Of a DNA stretch of 64,000 bases, positions 47,552-59,602 are shown in pieces. Location: the NCBI GenBank assembly GCA_022565595.1, contig JAIUML010000002.1, positions 124,001 through 188,000 on the forward strand. The letters run 5' to 3'. Below the pieces are notes generated by a model that saw nothing but the letters and a program-made list of their open reading frames with translations, was not told where the DNA came from and did not search any database. Positions within the stretch are counted from its first letter, which is position 1. The number at the start of each line of letters is the position of its first letter. The DNA is from Saccharospirillum sp. (GTDB taxonomy: Bacteria > Pseudomonadota > Gammaproteobacteria > Pseudomonadales > Natronospirillaceae). The position numbers were made by a program, and so were the translations under genes.

Positions 47552-48949
47552 ATGCGCGCTGTCCATCGTCGGCTGATGATTCTGGCCTGGCCGATGATCC
47601 TGCAATCTCTCGGCTTTACGCTGACGGGCTTTACCGACAACCTGATGGTTGGCCAACTGGGTGAGACAACCATTGCTGCCATGGGTAATTCCATGCAGTT
47701 GTTGTTCTTTCTGGTGCTGACCTACTCCATGCTCAGTCAGGGTGGCGGTATTGTTGTGGCTCAGTATTATGGTGCCCGGCAGTTTCAGGCCCTGCGTGAA
47801 AGCGTTATGGCCCTATTGATGGTTGGTGTGCTGGTCGGTGCAGTGCTTGGCGGCCTGGTGCATGCCTTCGGTGCACATTTCGTCAGCCTGATCACTCTCG
47901 ACATTCTGCGTGCCGAGGGCCAGGGCACGGGCGTTCCTGAGCTGGCGGCGGTCTATCTGACTGTGGTCGGCCCCATGCTGGTCGCTCAGGTTCCCAGCTT
48001 TATTGCGCAGAGCCTGCTGCAAAGCCTGGGCGATACCCGAGGCCCGATGATGATTACTCTGCTCGGCGTCGTGCTGAACGCCATCGGCAACTTTATTCTG
48101 ATCTTCGGGGGTGCCATACCCGGCGTTACCGAGCCGCTCTTTACCCCGCTTGGCTTGCGCGGTGTGGCCATTGCCACCGCTTTCGCCTGGGGGCTGATGG
48201 CGGTGCTGATGCTGCGCCGTCTCTTTGCCCATCCGGCCATTCAGTTCCGACTGGCGGATCTGTTCAAGCCATTCTGGTGGCGCCTGTTGAAGATTTTCCG
48301 GCTTGGCTACCCGTTGTCGCTGGATGGCCTTGTCTGGCAAGGTGCGACCCTCTTCTACGTCATGATGTTCAATTTCGCGGGTACCGAGGCCTACGCTGCC
48401 TTTGTCATCACCATGACGCTGCGCGCCTTTTTCATCGTACCAGGCGTTGGCATCCAGCAGGCGCTGGCCATTGCCATCGGCCAGGCGCTTGGCCGTCGGG
48501 CCTTTTTGCGCGCCCGTGTGTTGCGCCGCGAGGGCATAAAGATGGTGATGATTATTCTGCCCTCTATTGGCCTGGTCATCGCCCTGCTCACCCCTCTGGT
48601 GTTGCAACTCTATGACATCAACGAGGACACTCGGCATCTGGTGATCGTCATGGTAGCCACCCTTTTCGTGTTCAGCATCAGCGGTGCCATTACGGTGTCG
48701 GTTCCGGGCATTTTGCGCGCAGGCGGTAAAACCCGAACGGTATTAGCCATCACCAGTGCGGGCTTCTTCTTCGTCGGCGCGCCGATTGCTCTGATCTCCA
48801 TTCTGGTTTTTGATCTCGGCGTCTGGGGTATTTTCGCCGGCTTTGTGGCCGACGAGGTGGCCAAGTCCATCATGATGATAGTCATCCAGCGTCGGGATGG
48901 CTGGCTCAACTCCCTGACCGAGCCAGGCCCCGCTATGGAATCGACTTGA
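47552..48949 (+). CDS. MATE-family multidrug/Na+ antiporter
   Basis: A 465-residue inner-membrane exporter with about 12 membrane segments and the MATE pattern of two similar halves (LMILAWPMILQSLGFTLTGF with TDNLMVGQLG in the first; IFRLGYPLSLDGLVWQGA in the second). Such proteins expel cationic compounds in exchange for Na+ or H+. Substrates cannot be read. The ATG follows CTGGAG by 8 bp. Confidence 0.92.
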   Translation: MRAVHRRLMILAWPMILQSLGFTLTGFTDNLMVGQLGETTIAAMGNSMQLLFFLVLTYSMLSQGGGIVVAQYYGARQFQALRESVMALLMVGVLVGAVLGGLVHAFGAHFVSLITLDILRAEGQGTGVPELAAVYLTVVGPMLVAQVPSFIAQSLLQSLGDTRGPMMITLLGVVLNAIGNFILIFGGAIPGVTEPLFTPLGLRGVAIATAFAWGLMAVLMLRRLFAHPAIQFRLADLFKPFWWRLLKIFRLGYPLSLDGLVWQGATLFYVMMFNFAGTEAYAAFVITMTLRAFFIVPGVGIQQALAIAIGQALGRRAFLRARVLRREGIKMVMIILPSIGLVIALLTPLVLQLYDINEDTRHLVIVMVATLFVFSISGAITVSVPGILRAGGKTRTVLAITSAGFFFVGAPIALISILVFDLGVWGIFAGFVADEVAKSIMMIVIQRRDGWLNSLTEPGPAMEST

Positions 48950-48986
48950 GGTATACTCCCGCCTTTATTGCTCCAGACCGGAAACC

Positions 48987-50219
48987 ATGACGTCGACTGC
49001 TGTCCTTATCGCCAAAAACTGGCCGGAACCGGCCTCTACCGCTGCCGGAAGGCGCACCCTGGATTTACTGCGGCTGTTGCAGGCGGGTGGCTACCACATC
49101 ACCGTGGCCAGCCCGGCAGAGCCAACCCCCTTCCAGCAGGATCTGGCCAGCGAGCAGATGGTCACCCAGCGCATCGCCGTCAACGACTCGGCCTTTGACC
49201 ACTGGCTGCTCGACTTGAAGCCGGATCTGGTGATCTACGATCGCTATGTGATGGAAGAACAGTTCGGCTGGCGCGTGCGCGAACATTGCCCGCAGGCGAT
49301 GACCTTGCTCGATACCAGCGACTTTCATGCCTTGCGCGAGGCACGCCAGACCGCCATTCAGAAAGGTACTGCCTTCAATCTCTTTGGCCCAACGCTGATG
49401 CGCGAGCTGGCCGCCATGGCGCGTTGCGATCTGGTGCTGATGATTTCCCGCGTCGAAATAGCGTTGTTGCGCAGCCAATGCCAGTTCCCCGCCCAGGCGC
49501 TGCTGTATCTGCCGTTTCTGGTAGACAAGCTGCCCGATCTCGACGCCTTGCCGACATTCAACGAGCGCGAACATCTGATGATGATTGGTGGCTTCAAGCA
49601 CCCTCCCAACCGCGATGCCGTGCTCTGGTTCAAGCAGTCCATCTGGCCACTCATTCGGCGTCGTTTGCCGGAGGTGGAATGCCACATCTATGGTGCCTAT
49701 GCCGACCACCAGGTACAGCAATGGCATGCACCTAAAGACCGTTTTTTGATCAAGGGGCGCTGTGAAGATGCCCTGACCACTCTGGAAAAGTACCGACTCA
49801 ACCTGGCGCCACTGCGCTTCGGGGCAGGCCAGAAAGGCAAGGTCATTGATGGCTGGCTGACCGGTACACCCACAGTCACGACACCCTTAGGTGCCGAGGC
49901 CATGGCCCCGCTTGATGCCTGGGGTTATACACTGAGTGACCAGCCAGAGCGCTATGCCGATGCTGTCGTGGCGCTCTATCAGTCCCCCGAGCAATGGTCT
50001 GATGTTCAGCAATGTGGCGTGGATGCGTTGCAACGCGGTTTTTTACACCAGGACTACAGTGCCGGCCTGTTACAGGCATTGCAACATACCCGCTTGAACC
50101 TTGAAACGCACCGCAACGGTCTGGTCTGGGGGCGTATACTCTGGCAAACCCAGCACCGCGCTACCGAGTTCATGAGTCGCTGGATCGAGGCAAAAAACAC
50201 GCCGCTGGCCAGCCAATAG
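48987..50219 (+). CDS. GT4-like glycosyltransferase
   Basis: A 410-residue cytoplasmic protein with two Rossmann-like halves. The N-terminal half has an unusual start (AVLIAKNWPEPASTAAGRRT) that matches the donor/acceptor loop of GT4-type enzymes. The C-terminal half has MMIGGFKHPPNRDAVLWF and the donor-binding stretch NLAPLRFGAGQKGKVIDGW, where the Lys/Arg and Glu/Asp pattern resembles GT4. Sugar donor and acceptor are unknown. It stands alone, 37 bp after the MATE gene. Confidence 0.82.
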   Translation: MTSTAVLIAKNWPEPASTAAGRRTLDLLRLLQAGGYHITVASPAEPTPFQQDLASEQMVTQRIAVNDSAFDHWLLDLKPDLVIYDRYVMEEQFGWRVREHCPQAMTLLDTSDFHALREARQTAIQKGTAFNLFGPTLMRELAAMARCDLVLMISRVEIALLRSQCQFPAQALLYLPFLVDKLPDLDALPTFNEREHLMMIGGFKHPPNRDAVLWFKQSIWPLIRRRLPEVECHIYGAYADHQVQQWHAPKDRFLIKGRCEDALTTLEKYRLNLAPLRFGAGQKGKVIDGWLTGTPTVTTPLGAEAMAPLDAWGYTLSDQPERYADAVVALYQSPEQWSDVQQCGVDALQRGFLHQDYSAGLLQALQHTRLNLETHRNGLVWGRILWQTQHRATEFMSRWIEAKNTPLASQ

Positions 50220-50304
50220 AAAAACTAAATCGCCTCTTTGCTGGAAATTGCCCTGACCTGTGCCAATGTAGGATGTCAGGACAGCCACAAACCAAGGGGA
50301 TGAC

Positions 50305-53040
<2,736 letters not shown>

Positions 53041-53152
53041 CGCTTTTACATGTCAATAACCTGCTCAAGGATGAGCATTCCGCGACCAGAAACGTCACTT
53101 TTCGATTTATATCCGGCTTTTTGTCAAATATTCGCCGTTTCAAGTTGAATTA

Positions 53153-53182
53153 TGTGACTAATGTCACTCTCCAGGCTAGACT
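53153..53182. promoter_or_regulatory. CRP-like site and -10 element upstream of the small gene at 53260
   Basis: TGTGA-CTAATG-TCACT (53153-53168) matches the CRP core TGTGA-N6-TCACA at 9 of 10 positions. A TAGACT hexamer (53177-53182) follows closely, so bound CRP would overlap the -35 region and may repress. Confidence 0.4.
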
Positions 53183-53259
53183 TGGGTCACAGTTTTGATG
53201 GCCTCACCTCCTTCATAATAGGCCACCCCCAGAATCGCAACCAGAAGACTTCCTAGACC

Positions 53260-53523
53260 ATGTTTATAAACGGCCTGACAGAAAGCGAAAAACACCAATT
53301 AGCGGTGCATCTGCGTGAGCGGGAGCACACCGCCTTTCTGGTGATCAAGCACGCCAGAGCTGCCGTTCAATGTATGCAACGCGAAAAAGACGTGCACGCT
53401 ATCGATCAGAAATATCTGGATCTGCTGGACAGCGCCATCCAGCATTTATTCAACAAGGTACGCCAGGGCCCTCATCTGGCCTATGACGATGCGGTCTCTC
53501 AATCCGATCAGGATACTGCCTGA
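53260..53523 (+). CDS. Small hypothetical protein
   Basis: An 87-residue, probably soluble helical protein (LTESEKHQLAVHLREREHTA; LLDSAIQHLFNKVRQG). I do not recognise the family. The ATG has no strong ribosome site. Support for a real gene is the codon usage typical of the region, an isolated position between acnA and dps, and the promoter-like elements upstream. There is no signal peptide. Confidence 0.55.
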   Translation: MFINGLTESEKHQLAVHLREREHTAFLVIKHARAAVQCMQREKDVHAIDQKYLDLLDSAIQHLFNKVRQGPHLAYDDAVSQSDQDTA

Positions 53524-53599
53524 ACTTTTCATCCAAGAAACCTATTGAAGTACAGCTACTTTTTAGCTATTAGCTATCGATGACTTTAAAACAATACAT

Positions 53600-53628
53600 T
53601 CGACCCCACCTCCTTAGTGCAGGATAAT
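53600..53628 (+). promoter_or_regulatory. Sigma70-type promoter of the Dps gene
   Basis: TCGACC (53600-53605), 17-bp spacer, GATAAT (53623-53628), which is 4/6 and 5/6 of consensus. It lies about 40 bp upstream of the ATG at 53667. Confidence 0.5.
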
Positions 53629-53666
53629 TCATACCTACAGTTACCAAAGCCCTAAAGGAGGCCTAT

Positions 53667-54140
53667 ATGAGTACCAATGCGATCGGTTTGAACACAGCCA
53701 GCGCTGAAAGACTGGCCGGCGGCTTGAACGAATTGCTGGCCAGCTACCAGGTGTTCTACATGAACGCCCGCGGCTACCACTGGAACATCAAGGGGGAGAA
53801 TTTCTTTGAACTGCACGTCAAATTCGAAGAGTTGTACAACACCCTGTTGATGAAGGTCGATGAAGTCGCTGAACGCATTCAGACGCTCGGCCATCAGCCG
53901 CTGCACAGCTATGGTGAATATGTAAAAATTTCGACCATCCAGGAGCAGACCAATGTGACCGATGGTCGCACGGCCATCAATCACATCCTGGAATCCTACC
54001 AGACGCTGATCGGCCAGCAGCGCACCCTCTTGACGCTGGCGTCTGAGGCCAACGACGAAGGTACGTCTGCACTGATGAGCGACTACATTCGCGAGCAGGA
54101 GAAAGAAGTCTGGATGTATCGCTCATATCTGGGCGAATAA
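53667..54140 (+). CDS. dps: Dps-family ferritin-like protein
   Basis: A 157-residue mini-ferritin. The four-helix bundle has the ferroxidase motif of the family: NARGYHWNIKGENFFELH, followed by EELYNTLLMKVDEVAERIQ. Members form 12-mers that oxidise and store iron and protect DNA from peroxide. The ribosome site AAAGGAGG is very strong, fitting high expression. It is monocistronic, with a sigma70-like promoter upstream and a terminator downstream. Confidence 0.93.
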   Translation: MSTNAIGLNTASAERLAGGLNELLASYQVFYMNARGYHWNIKGENFFELHVKFEELYNTLLMKVDEVAERIQTLGHQPLHSYGEYVKISTIQEQTNVTDGRTAINHILESYQTLIGQQRTLLTLASEANDEGTSALMSDYIREQEKEVWMYRSYLGE

Positions 54141-54150
54141 GCCGTTCAAG

Positions 54151-54181
54151 GAAACCCGGCCTCGGTCGGGTTTCTTGTTTT
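54151..54181 (+). terminator. Rho-independent terminator after dps
   Basis: GAAACCCG (54151-54158) pairs with CGGGTTTC (54167-54174), loop GCCTCGGT, followed by a T-rich tail TTGTTTTT. Confidence 0.85.
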
Positions 54182-54202
54182 TCCTGACTGGATACCCTCG
54201 CC

Positions 54203-54760
54203 ATGACACGCCACCCATTTATAGCCGATGCCCAACGCAGTTTATTGTTGCTGGTCGACTTTCAGGCGGGCATGAGCAAGATCATCAGCCAATGGCCAGA
54301 CCTCATGGACCGCACAGGCCTGCTGATCGAGGCCGCACAGCGCCTCCAGGTACCCATAGTCGCCACTGAACAATACCCTGAGGGGCTTGGGCCAACGGAA
54401 GACACCTTGCTGAGCGCCATAGGCCTCGACAATGTGCTCACCAAAACTCACTTCAGCGCCTGTCTTGAACCAGACTTCGTGGAACGCCTGCGCCTGAGCG
54501 GCAAAGACACCATTGTATTGGCCGGGGTAGAGTCTCATGTTTGTGTACTGCAAACAGGCCTCGACTTGCTGGCACAGGGCTACAGGGTTCATCTGGTAGC
54601 CGATGCCGTCAGCTCGCGCCGAGAGAGCGACAAGGCGATTGCGGTTGAGCAATTCAGATCGGCCGGGGCTGTTATTGGCAGCGCCGAGACGGTGGTGTTC
54701 GAGTGGCTGAAGCAAGCAAAGACCGATGACTTCCGCGCACTGTTGCCACGCATCAAATAG
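54203..54760 (+). CDS. Isochorismatase-like cysteine hydrolase
   Basis: A 185-residue cytoplasmic hydrolase. The catalytic triad of the family is visible: Asp in LLLVDFQAGM, Lys in LTKTHFSACL and Cys in GVESHVCVLQTGLD. Members hydrolyse amides, imides or vinyl ethers; this one is of the short YcaC/ISOC2 type and the substrate is unknown. It overlaps the convergent acyltransferase gene by 8 bp at the stop codons. Confidence 0.9.
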   Translation: MTRHPFIADAQRSLLLLVDFQAGMSKIISQWPDLMDRTGLLIEAAQRLQVPIVATEQYPEGLGPTEDTLLSAIGLDNVLTKTHFSACLEPDFVERLRLSGKDTIVLAGVESHVCVLQTGLDLLAQGYRVHLVADAVSSRRESDKAIAVEQFRSAGAVIGSAETVVFEWLKQAKTDDFRALLPRIK

Positions 54761-56189
54761 GCGGCCCCTGCCCATAGCGTTCGTGCAATAACTCCAACCG
54801 ATGAATAATGGCCTGGCGCTCGGCCTGCAGCTGCCTGACCAGAGTTTCCTGCGTCTGGAAGAAGGTACGCACCAGAATCTTGTCTCGATATTGGGCGATG
54901 CGGCCACGATAATGGAGGGCGATAAGCCCCGTGGGCGGCAAGGTGGCCAGGTAGATCAGGCTATTGGTCAAATCCCGATGAGTAAATTGCCATAGCCAGA
55001 GGCCATAGAGGAAATAACTGCCAATAAAGGTCAGGACGCCAAAACCGAAGTAGGCAAAGGTGCGCAAGGCTTCGTCATGAAAACGCCGTGCCAGCAGCCT
55101 TGTCACCAGCCAGGGCACGATATGGTGTACCAGACCATAGAGCGCAAAGGGCGCCATACCCAGTGCATAGACCGTCATGCGTGATAGCAGCAGCCGCTCA
55201 CGTATGGGCTGATCAAAAGACTGCTGCAGATCCTCCTTGAGCCTCACCTGCCGCAAGTGTGCCTTGTAGACTTCAACGCGCGTCTTCAAGGCCTCGACCA
55301 ATTGAGGCTCAACCAGATTGGCACGCATAAGTGTCTGGTTCAGGCTCGACCTTCCATCGAAAATCTGCGCCATATGCTCCAGATGAACAGGCCTTGGGCG
55401 GAACCATTTGGCCATCAAACGCCAGAAACGACGCACGGGCCCAACCTTCTCAAGGCCAAATTCAACGTCAGGCTTGACCTTGTCTTCGACCTTGATCGCC
55501 TCGTGATACAGGACGCCGAGGTCGGAAATAAGCTGGCTGAGGCGCAGGTCTTCTATGTGATTGGCCTGGCGTTTCAGTTCCTGCTCAATGTCGGTTGTTA
55601 ATTGACGCACGGCCTTGTCTGGCTGGGCCTGATGCAATTCGGCGTAGTCAGAAACTTTGATCGGCTTGCCGAAGCGCAGCAAAGCGGAAGACATGAACAG
55701 CTCCCGACCCTCGAAATTGATGCCCACTGGCACCACAACCAGGCCCAATTGGTAACCATTGCGGGCTTCAACTTCAAGTGCCAGGCGTGAGGTACCGGAA
55801 CGCAGGTTGGCAATCTGCAACTGGGGAGAGTTGCGGCCTTCAGGGAAAATACCGACGCAGCGCCCAGCCTCCAGCCGCTCGAAGGTATGCTCGAAAGCCT
55901 CCAGAATGGCACGCTCGCCTCGCCCTCGCTTGAGCGGGATGGCGCCGAGGTAACCGTATATTTTGGCCAGGAAAGGGGAGCGAAACAGTTCACTCTTGGC
56001 GAGGTAGTTGACCGGGCGTGGCAATTGTGTCGACAGCAACACCGAATCGAGGATGGAGCTGGGATGATTGGCCGCCAGTATCACCGGGCCGGTCTCCGGA
56101 ACCACTTCAGGGTTCTGGGAATCGATGCGTAAAAAATACAGTTTGGTAATGGCACGTAACAGATAGCGCAAAAAGCGATACAGCTTCAT
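54753..56189 (-). CDS. PlsC-type glycerolipid acyltransferase with C-terminal membrane region
   Basis: A 478-residue membrane protein. Residues about 20-220 form the 1-acylglycerol-phosphate acyltransferase domain with the catalytic motif NHPSSILD, the substrate motif FPEGRN, and VVPVGINFEGRE. The second half has several membrane segments (e.g. VLTFIGSYFLYGLWLWQF) and ends in a charged helix. The longer-than-usual form resembles bacterial proteins annotated as GPAT/DHAPAT-like acyltransferases. It probably acylates glycerolipid precursors at the inner membrane. It starts at the ATG at 56189. Confidence 0.88.
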   Translation of the reverse strand: MKLYRFLRYLLRAITKLYFLRIDSQNPEVVPETGPVILAANHPSSILDSVLLSTQLPRPVNYLAKSELFRSPFLAKIYGYLGAIPLKRGRGERAILEAFEHTFERLEAGRCVGIFPEGRNSPQLQIANLRSGTSRLALEVEARNGYQLGLVVVPVGINFEGRELFMSSALLRFGKPIKVSDYAELHQAQPDKAVRQLTTDIEQELKRQANHIEDLRLSQLISDLGVLYHEAIKVEDKVKPDVEFGLEKVGPVRRFWRLMAKWFRPRPVHLEHMAQIFDGRSSLNQTLMRANLVEPQLVEALKTRVEVYKAHLRQVRLKEDLQQSFDQPIRERLLLSRMTVYALGMAPFALYGLVHHIVPWLVTRLLARRFHDEALRTFAYFGFGVLTFIGSYFLYGLWLWQFTHRDLTNSLIYLATLPPTGLIALHYRGRIAQYRDKILVRTFFQTQETLVRQLQAERQAIIHRLELLHERYGQGPPI

Positions 56190-56292
56190 GGGGTTCCCTG
56201 ACCGATGACTCAGATCTAATCTTTCCGGGATTGTAACCCGTCATTCACTCAATTTCGCCTGTTCCGGGACAAAGTTGATGACCCTTTTATGT

Positions 56293-56328
56293 AAAAAACG
56301 GGCCTGAAAGAGAGATCTAACAGGCCCG
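56293..56328 (-). terminator. Rho-independent terminator of the btuB operon
   Basis: On the minus strand CGGGCCTG (56328-56321) pairs with CAGGCCCG (56306-56299), followed by TTTTTT. It starts 33 bp after the lipoprotein stop. Confidence 0.85.
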
Positions 56329-56360
56329 GGATGAACCATTGGTCGTGAAGGGATGGACGA

Positions 56361-57617
56361 CTAGCGACTCAAAAACTCGATACTCGTGGGGTTAAACAGC
56401 ATGTTGATTTCTGCAAGTTGACGTTGATCCAGGCTGTTGACGACCACAATTCGGCCCTTGGCCTCGGTGTCAAAACCGGGTTGTATCGCCACATAAAGCA
56501 GATTCTGGTAGACGGCCTCGGCATCGGTCAGCGCATTGAACTTCACGTCGGCTATGCTGACCCCTGTGAGGCCCTCTACAGCGGTAATGCTCTGCTCGGG
56601 TGAGACAGGGTTAAAATGATAGAGGGTATCGTTACCCCAACCGGCCCGGCCGACAAAATAGCCGTGCTGATCTCCGGCGATGACCACTCGCTCAAAGGAG
56701 CCGTAGCCTTCATATTCAACCTGGCTGCCATCGTAAATCAGCTCTGCATCGTAGGTACTGGTGTCAATGGCGACCAGGCCTCGTATATCTACCCCTTCTT
56801 CGGCCCCCCAGGCGGTATTGCCACGCCCGGCAACATAGAGAGTGCCATTGTGATAGCTGAGGTTGGCGGCGTTACGAACCGGCAATTCGATGCCCATCAG
56901 CTCGGAGGCGGAATGGGTATCTACTTCGGTCAACTCGGGCAAATCAAAAACAGCCACATAGGACGCCTGTCTCGCCTGGAAATCGCTGTCCAGTCGCTGC
57001 ATCAGGATGTACAAGCGGTCATCGGCGATCAATGCATCGGCCGCGCGCGGTATGCCCCCCGAACCTCCGTGAGCATAAGCCGACAGATCCAGCTCGCCCA
57101 ATTTAAAATCCGTTTCGCTGTCACCGGGTACAGAAGGATTCACCAGCCAGGCCGTCGGTGCGTCATAGCGAATCAGCACGGCCTTTTCGTCACTGATAAA
57201 GGTCAGGCTATAAGGGTTGGCGCTGGCGTCCTCTCCTTGAACCGAGTACTGCCAATGATTGAACGGCTGGGTATGAGACCCCAGGCTGTATTTGGTCACA
57301 CTGTCTGCCTGAAAGCGCCCGAGGCGATAGAGCGCATCGGCATGCGTCGAGATGCCAATATCATTAGGGGAGGTTGTCGCGAACTGGCCTTCGAACAGAA
57401 TGGCGCTGCTTGCCTGGACGTTGGTCACCAGAGCAATGTCTGAAGTAGCATAGTCCGGACTGGCACTGGCGACAGCCATGACCTGTTGCGCATCCAGAAT
57501 GCGTGCTTCTACAGCAACCTCCGACCGTTGCCGATCAAAGTCGGATTCGGACAAGCCGTCACAGCCTGCCAACAGGGCCAGAGGCAGCAATAACAGCGGT
57601 AAACGTAAGGTAGGCAT
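56361..57617 (-). CDS. Propeller-like lipoprotein co-transcribed with btuB (BtuG-like candidate)
   Basis: A 418-residue exported lipoprotein: signal peptide with lipobox LLAGC (Cys19). The mature part shows repeating beta-rich units with motifs such as DDRLYILMQRLDS, NGTLYVAGRGNTAW, GYFVGRAGWGNDTLYHF and NLLYVAIQPGFD, as expected for a beta-propeller. AGGAGA lies 8 bp before the ATG and overlaps the btuB stop, so it is translated from the riboswitch-controlled btuB mRNA. In Bacteroides, BtuG, a propeller lipoprotein next to BtuB, binds vitamin B12 at the surface. A similar role here is inference from position and fold type; no obvious sequence similarity can be judged by eye. Confidence 0.75.
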   Translation of the reverse strand: MPTLRLPLLLLPLALLAGCDGLSESDFDRQRSEVAVEARILDAQQVMAVASASPDYATSDIALVTNVQASSAILFEGQFATTSPNDIGISTHADALYRLGRFQADSVTKYSLGSHTQPFNHWQYSVQGEDASANPYSLTFISDEKAVLIRYDAPTAWLVNPSVPGDSETDFKLGELDLSAYAHGGSGGIPRAADALIADDRLYILMQRLDSDFQARQASYVAVFDLPELTEVDTHSASELMGIELPVRNAANLSYHNGTLYVAGRGNTAWGAEEGVDIRGLVAIDTSTYDAELIYDGSQVEYEGYGSFERVVIAGDQHGYFVGRAGWGNDTLYHFNPVSPEQSITAVEGLTGVSIADVKFNALTDAEAVYQNLLYVAIQPGFDTEAKGRIVVVNSLDQRQLAEINMLFNPTSIEFLSR

Positions 57618-57628
57618 GAGGATCTCTC

Positions 57629-59572
57629 CTAGAATTGCACAGAGTAAGCGGCCACAAACTGTCGGCCTGGAAGGGGTTTGCGAGTAGCGTCCATCGAATA
57701 ATCGTTAAACAAATTGAGCACACTCAGCGTGATGCTCTGAATGCCCGCCGGTTGACGCCAGCGATACTGGCTATGGGCATCAAACTGATTGCGTATCGGG
57801 GCGGTTGTGGAATTGGCACGATCGTAATAAAGCCCTTGCTGATACCGCCAGACAAGGCGTTGTTGCCAGTTCTGTCGCGCCCAGGCAAGTTCTGAAGTGA
57901 GGCTCAGCGGGTAAAAACCCGGTGCCTGACGGCCATCGTACAAAGCGATCGGCGAGCGGACCTGACTGCGCTGCCAGGCACCGCTTTGCTGCGCAGACCA
58001 CTGAGAGCCCTGCCAGGCCAAGTGCCACTCGAGCCCCTGGTAAAGCACGTCGCCAATATTGACGTGCTGGCCGACACCCTGGGAGTCGTACACTGGCGCA
58101 ATAGCATTTTCGGCGGTTCTGGAAAACAGGCCCAACTCAAGGTCTATGGCATCGGTGGTGTAACCCAGGGCCGCATCAATGGTGAGGCTCTGCTCTGAGG
58201 CCAGGCTGGAGTTACCCCGGAAGTAACCCTCATTCCCGTACTGCTCGAACAGCGAAGGCCGGCGGAAGGCACGCGTCAGGTTGGCCTTGAGCCACCAGGC
58301 CGCGTCCCATTGGTAACGCCCACCCAGTTGCGCGCCCCAGAGTGTCGGTTCATCCAGGGCATTGGCCAGGCGGCCATTCAGCAACAGGGTGAAACGGTCA
58401 TCGAGCAGGAAGTGCTCCTCAGTCAGTGCAAGGCTGTGACTGAGGCGTTCTTCCTGGTAGTCCCGTTCGCTGATGTCATCCGACAATTCAAACCGGCTCA
58501 GGCTCAGCTCATTGACCAGCGTCATGCTGCTGTTTTGCCGATACCAGACCGCCAGTTGATGCAGACGCCCGTCAGTGAAACGGTCTCGGCTGTCATTGGC
58601 GCTTACGCCGATCACCGCATTGGGGTCATAAAGGTGACCGCTGTTACGAGTCAGCGATAGCCGAAGGGATTGATCCAGGCGACCCTGCCAGTAGCCTGAA
58701 CCGGCCCAGCCGAGGCGCAACTGGTTTTCGCGGCGGCGATACCAGGTTTCGATGGCGTCGTTATTGTTCCAGGCCGGCAAGGATTTATGCGAGCGTTGGC
58801 CTTGCCATTGCCACTGCCAGACCTGATCTCCCAGGGTCCACTGGCCTTCTACCCCGCCCTGTTCGCGCTGGTAGTCGGCGTTGTTGCGACGCAGCACCAC
58901 ATTATCGCTGTCGTTATCGGGGGTGCCATTGTCGTACAGGAAAGGGAAATCGTTCTCGCTGGTAAGGCCGCTGAGGTAAAGGCGACCACGGAAATTACCG
59001 CTTTGCCAACGGTGTGCACCCGAGGCCTCATAAAGGCCAAAACTGCCCACCTTGAAAGCCAGTCGAGAATTGAACTCGTCCGCCTCTGGCCGGGTTACGA
59101 TATTGATCACCCCGCCAATGGCGGCTTCCGACAATTGAGGCGGTGCCTGGGTACGGTATATTTCGATCGACTCAACCTGAGTCAGGTCAAACTGACTGAG
59201 GTCGACCGCTTCGCCGCCGCTGGACGAGCGCAATATGCCGTCGACATACACCAGCGCCTGAATCCCTGATGCCCCTCGGATGCTGACGGTGCGATAGCTG
59301 CCCGTCTCGCCCAGAGATTGCACCTGTACACCCGGTGCAGTGCCAAGCACATCGGCGACAGAGAGATGATGAGGCTGAAAATCCTGGCGACGAATGACTG
59401 TCACCTGGCCTGTAGCGAGGTCCGGCCAGGTTTGCCACGCAGGGGGTGCGCTGGCTTCGACCACTACGGGCGCCAACCACTGGGTCGATTGTGCCTGAGC
59501 GAGGCTTGACCCTGAAAACGACAAAAACAACACGCCGAGGCTGAGCGCCCAGGCGTTTGATCGGTACCACAT
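57629..59572 (-). CDS. btuB: BtuB-like TonB-dependent vitamin B12 receptor
   Basis: A roughly 647-residue outer-membrane receptor. After a signal peptide (hydrophobic LSLGVLFLSFSGSSLAQA) comes the plug domain (ADVLGTAPGVQVQSLG, VSIRGASGIQALVYVDGI, IEIYRTQAPPQLSEAAIGGV) and a 22-strand barrel ending in aromatic Phe (FVAAYSVQF). A cobalamin riboswitch immediately upstream identifies the ligand class. The start is ATG at 59572 or GTG at 59581; neither has a strong ribosome site, as is usual when the riboswitch masks it. It needs TonB/ExbBD encoded elsewhere. Confidence 0.9.
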   Translation of the reverse strand: MWYRSNAWALSLGVLFLSFSGSSLAQAQSTQWLAPVVVEASAPPAWQTWPDLATGQVTVIRRQDFQPHHLSVADVLGTAPGVQVQSLGETGSYRTVSIRGASGIQALVYVDGILRSSSGGEAVDLSQFDLTQVESIEIYRTQAPPQLSEAAIGGVINIVTRPEADEFNSRLAFKVGSFGLYEASGAHRWQSGNFRGRLYLSGLTSENDFPFLYDNGTPDNDSDNVVLRRNNADYQREQGGVEGQWTLGDQVWQWQWQGQRSHKSLPAWNNNDAIETWYRRRENQLRLGWAGSGYWQGRLDQSLRLSLTRNSGHLYDPNAVIGVSANDSRDRFTDGRLHQLAVWYRQNSSMTLVNELSLSRFELSDDISERDYQEERLSHSLALTEEHFLLDDRFTLLLNGRLANALDEPTLWGAQLGGRYQWDAAWWLKANLTRAFRRPSLFEQYGNEGYFRGNSSLASEQSLTIDAALGYTTDAIDLELGLFSRTAENAIAPVYDSQGVGQHVNIGDVLYQGLEWHLAWQGSQWSAQQSGAWQRSQVRSPIALYDGRQAPGFYPLSLTSELAWARQNWQQRLVWRYQQGLYYDRANSTTAPIRNQFDAHSQYRWRQPAGIQSITLSVLNLFNDYSMDATRKPLPGRQFVAAYSVQF

Positions 59573-59602
59573 CTTACGCACCCGCCGTGCTTTGAGGTTT
59601 AA

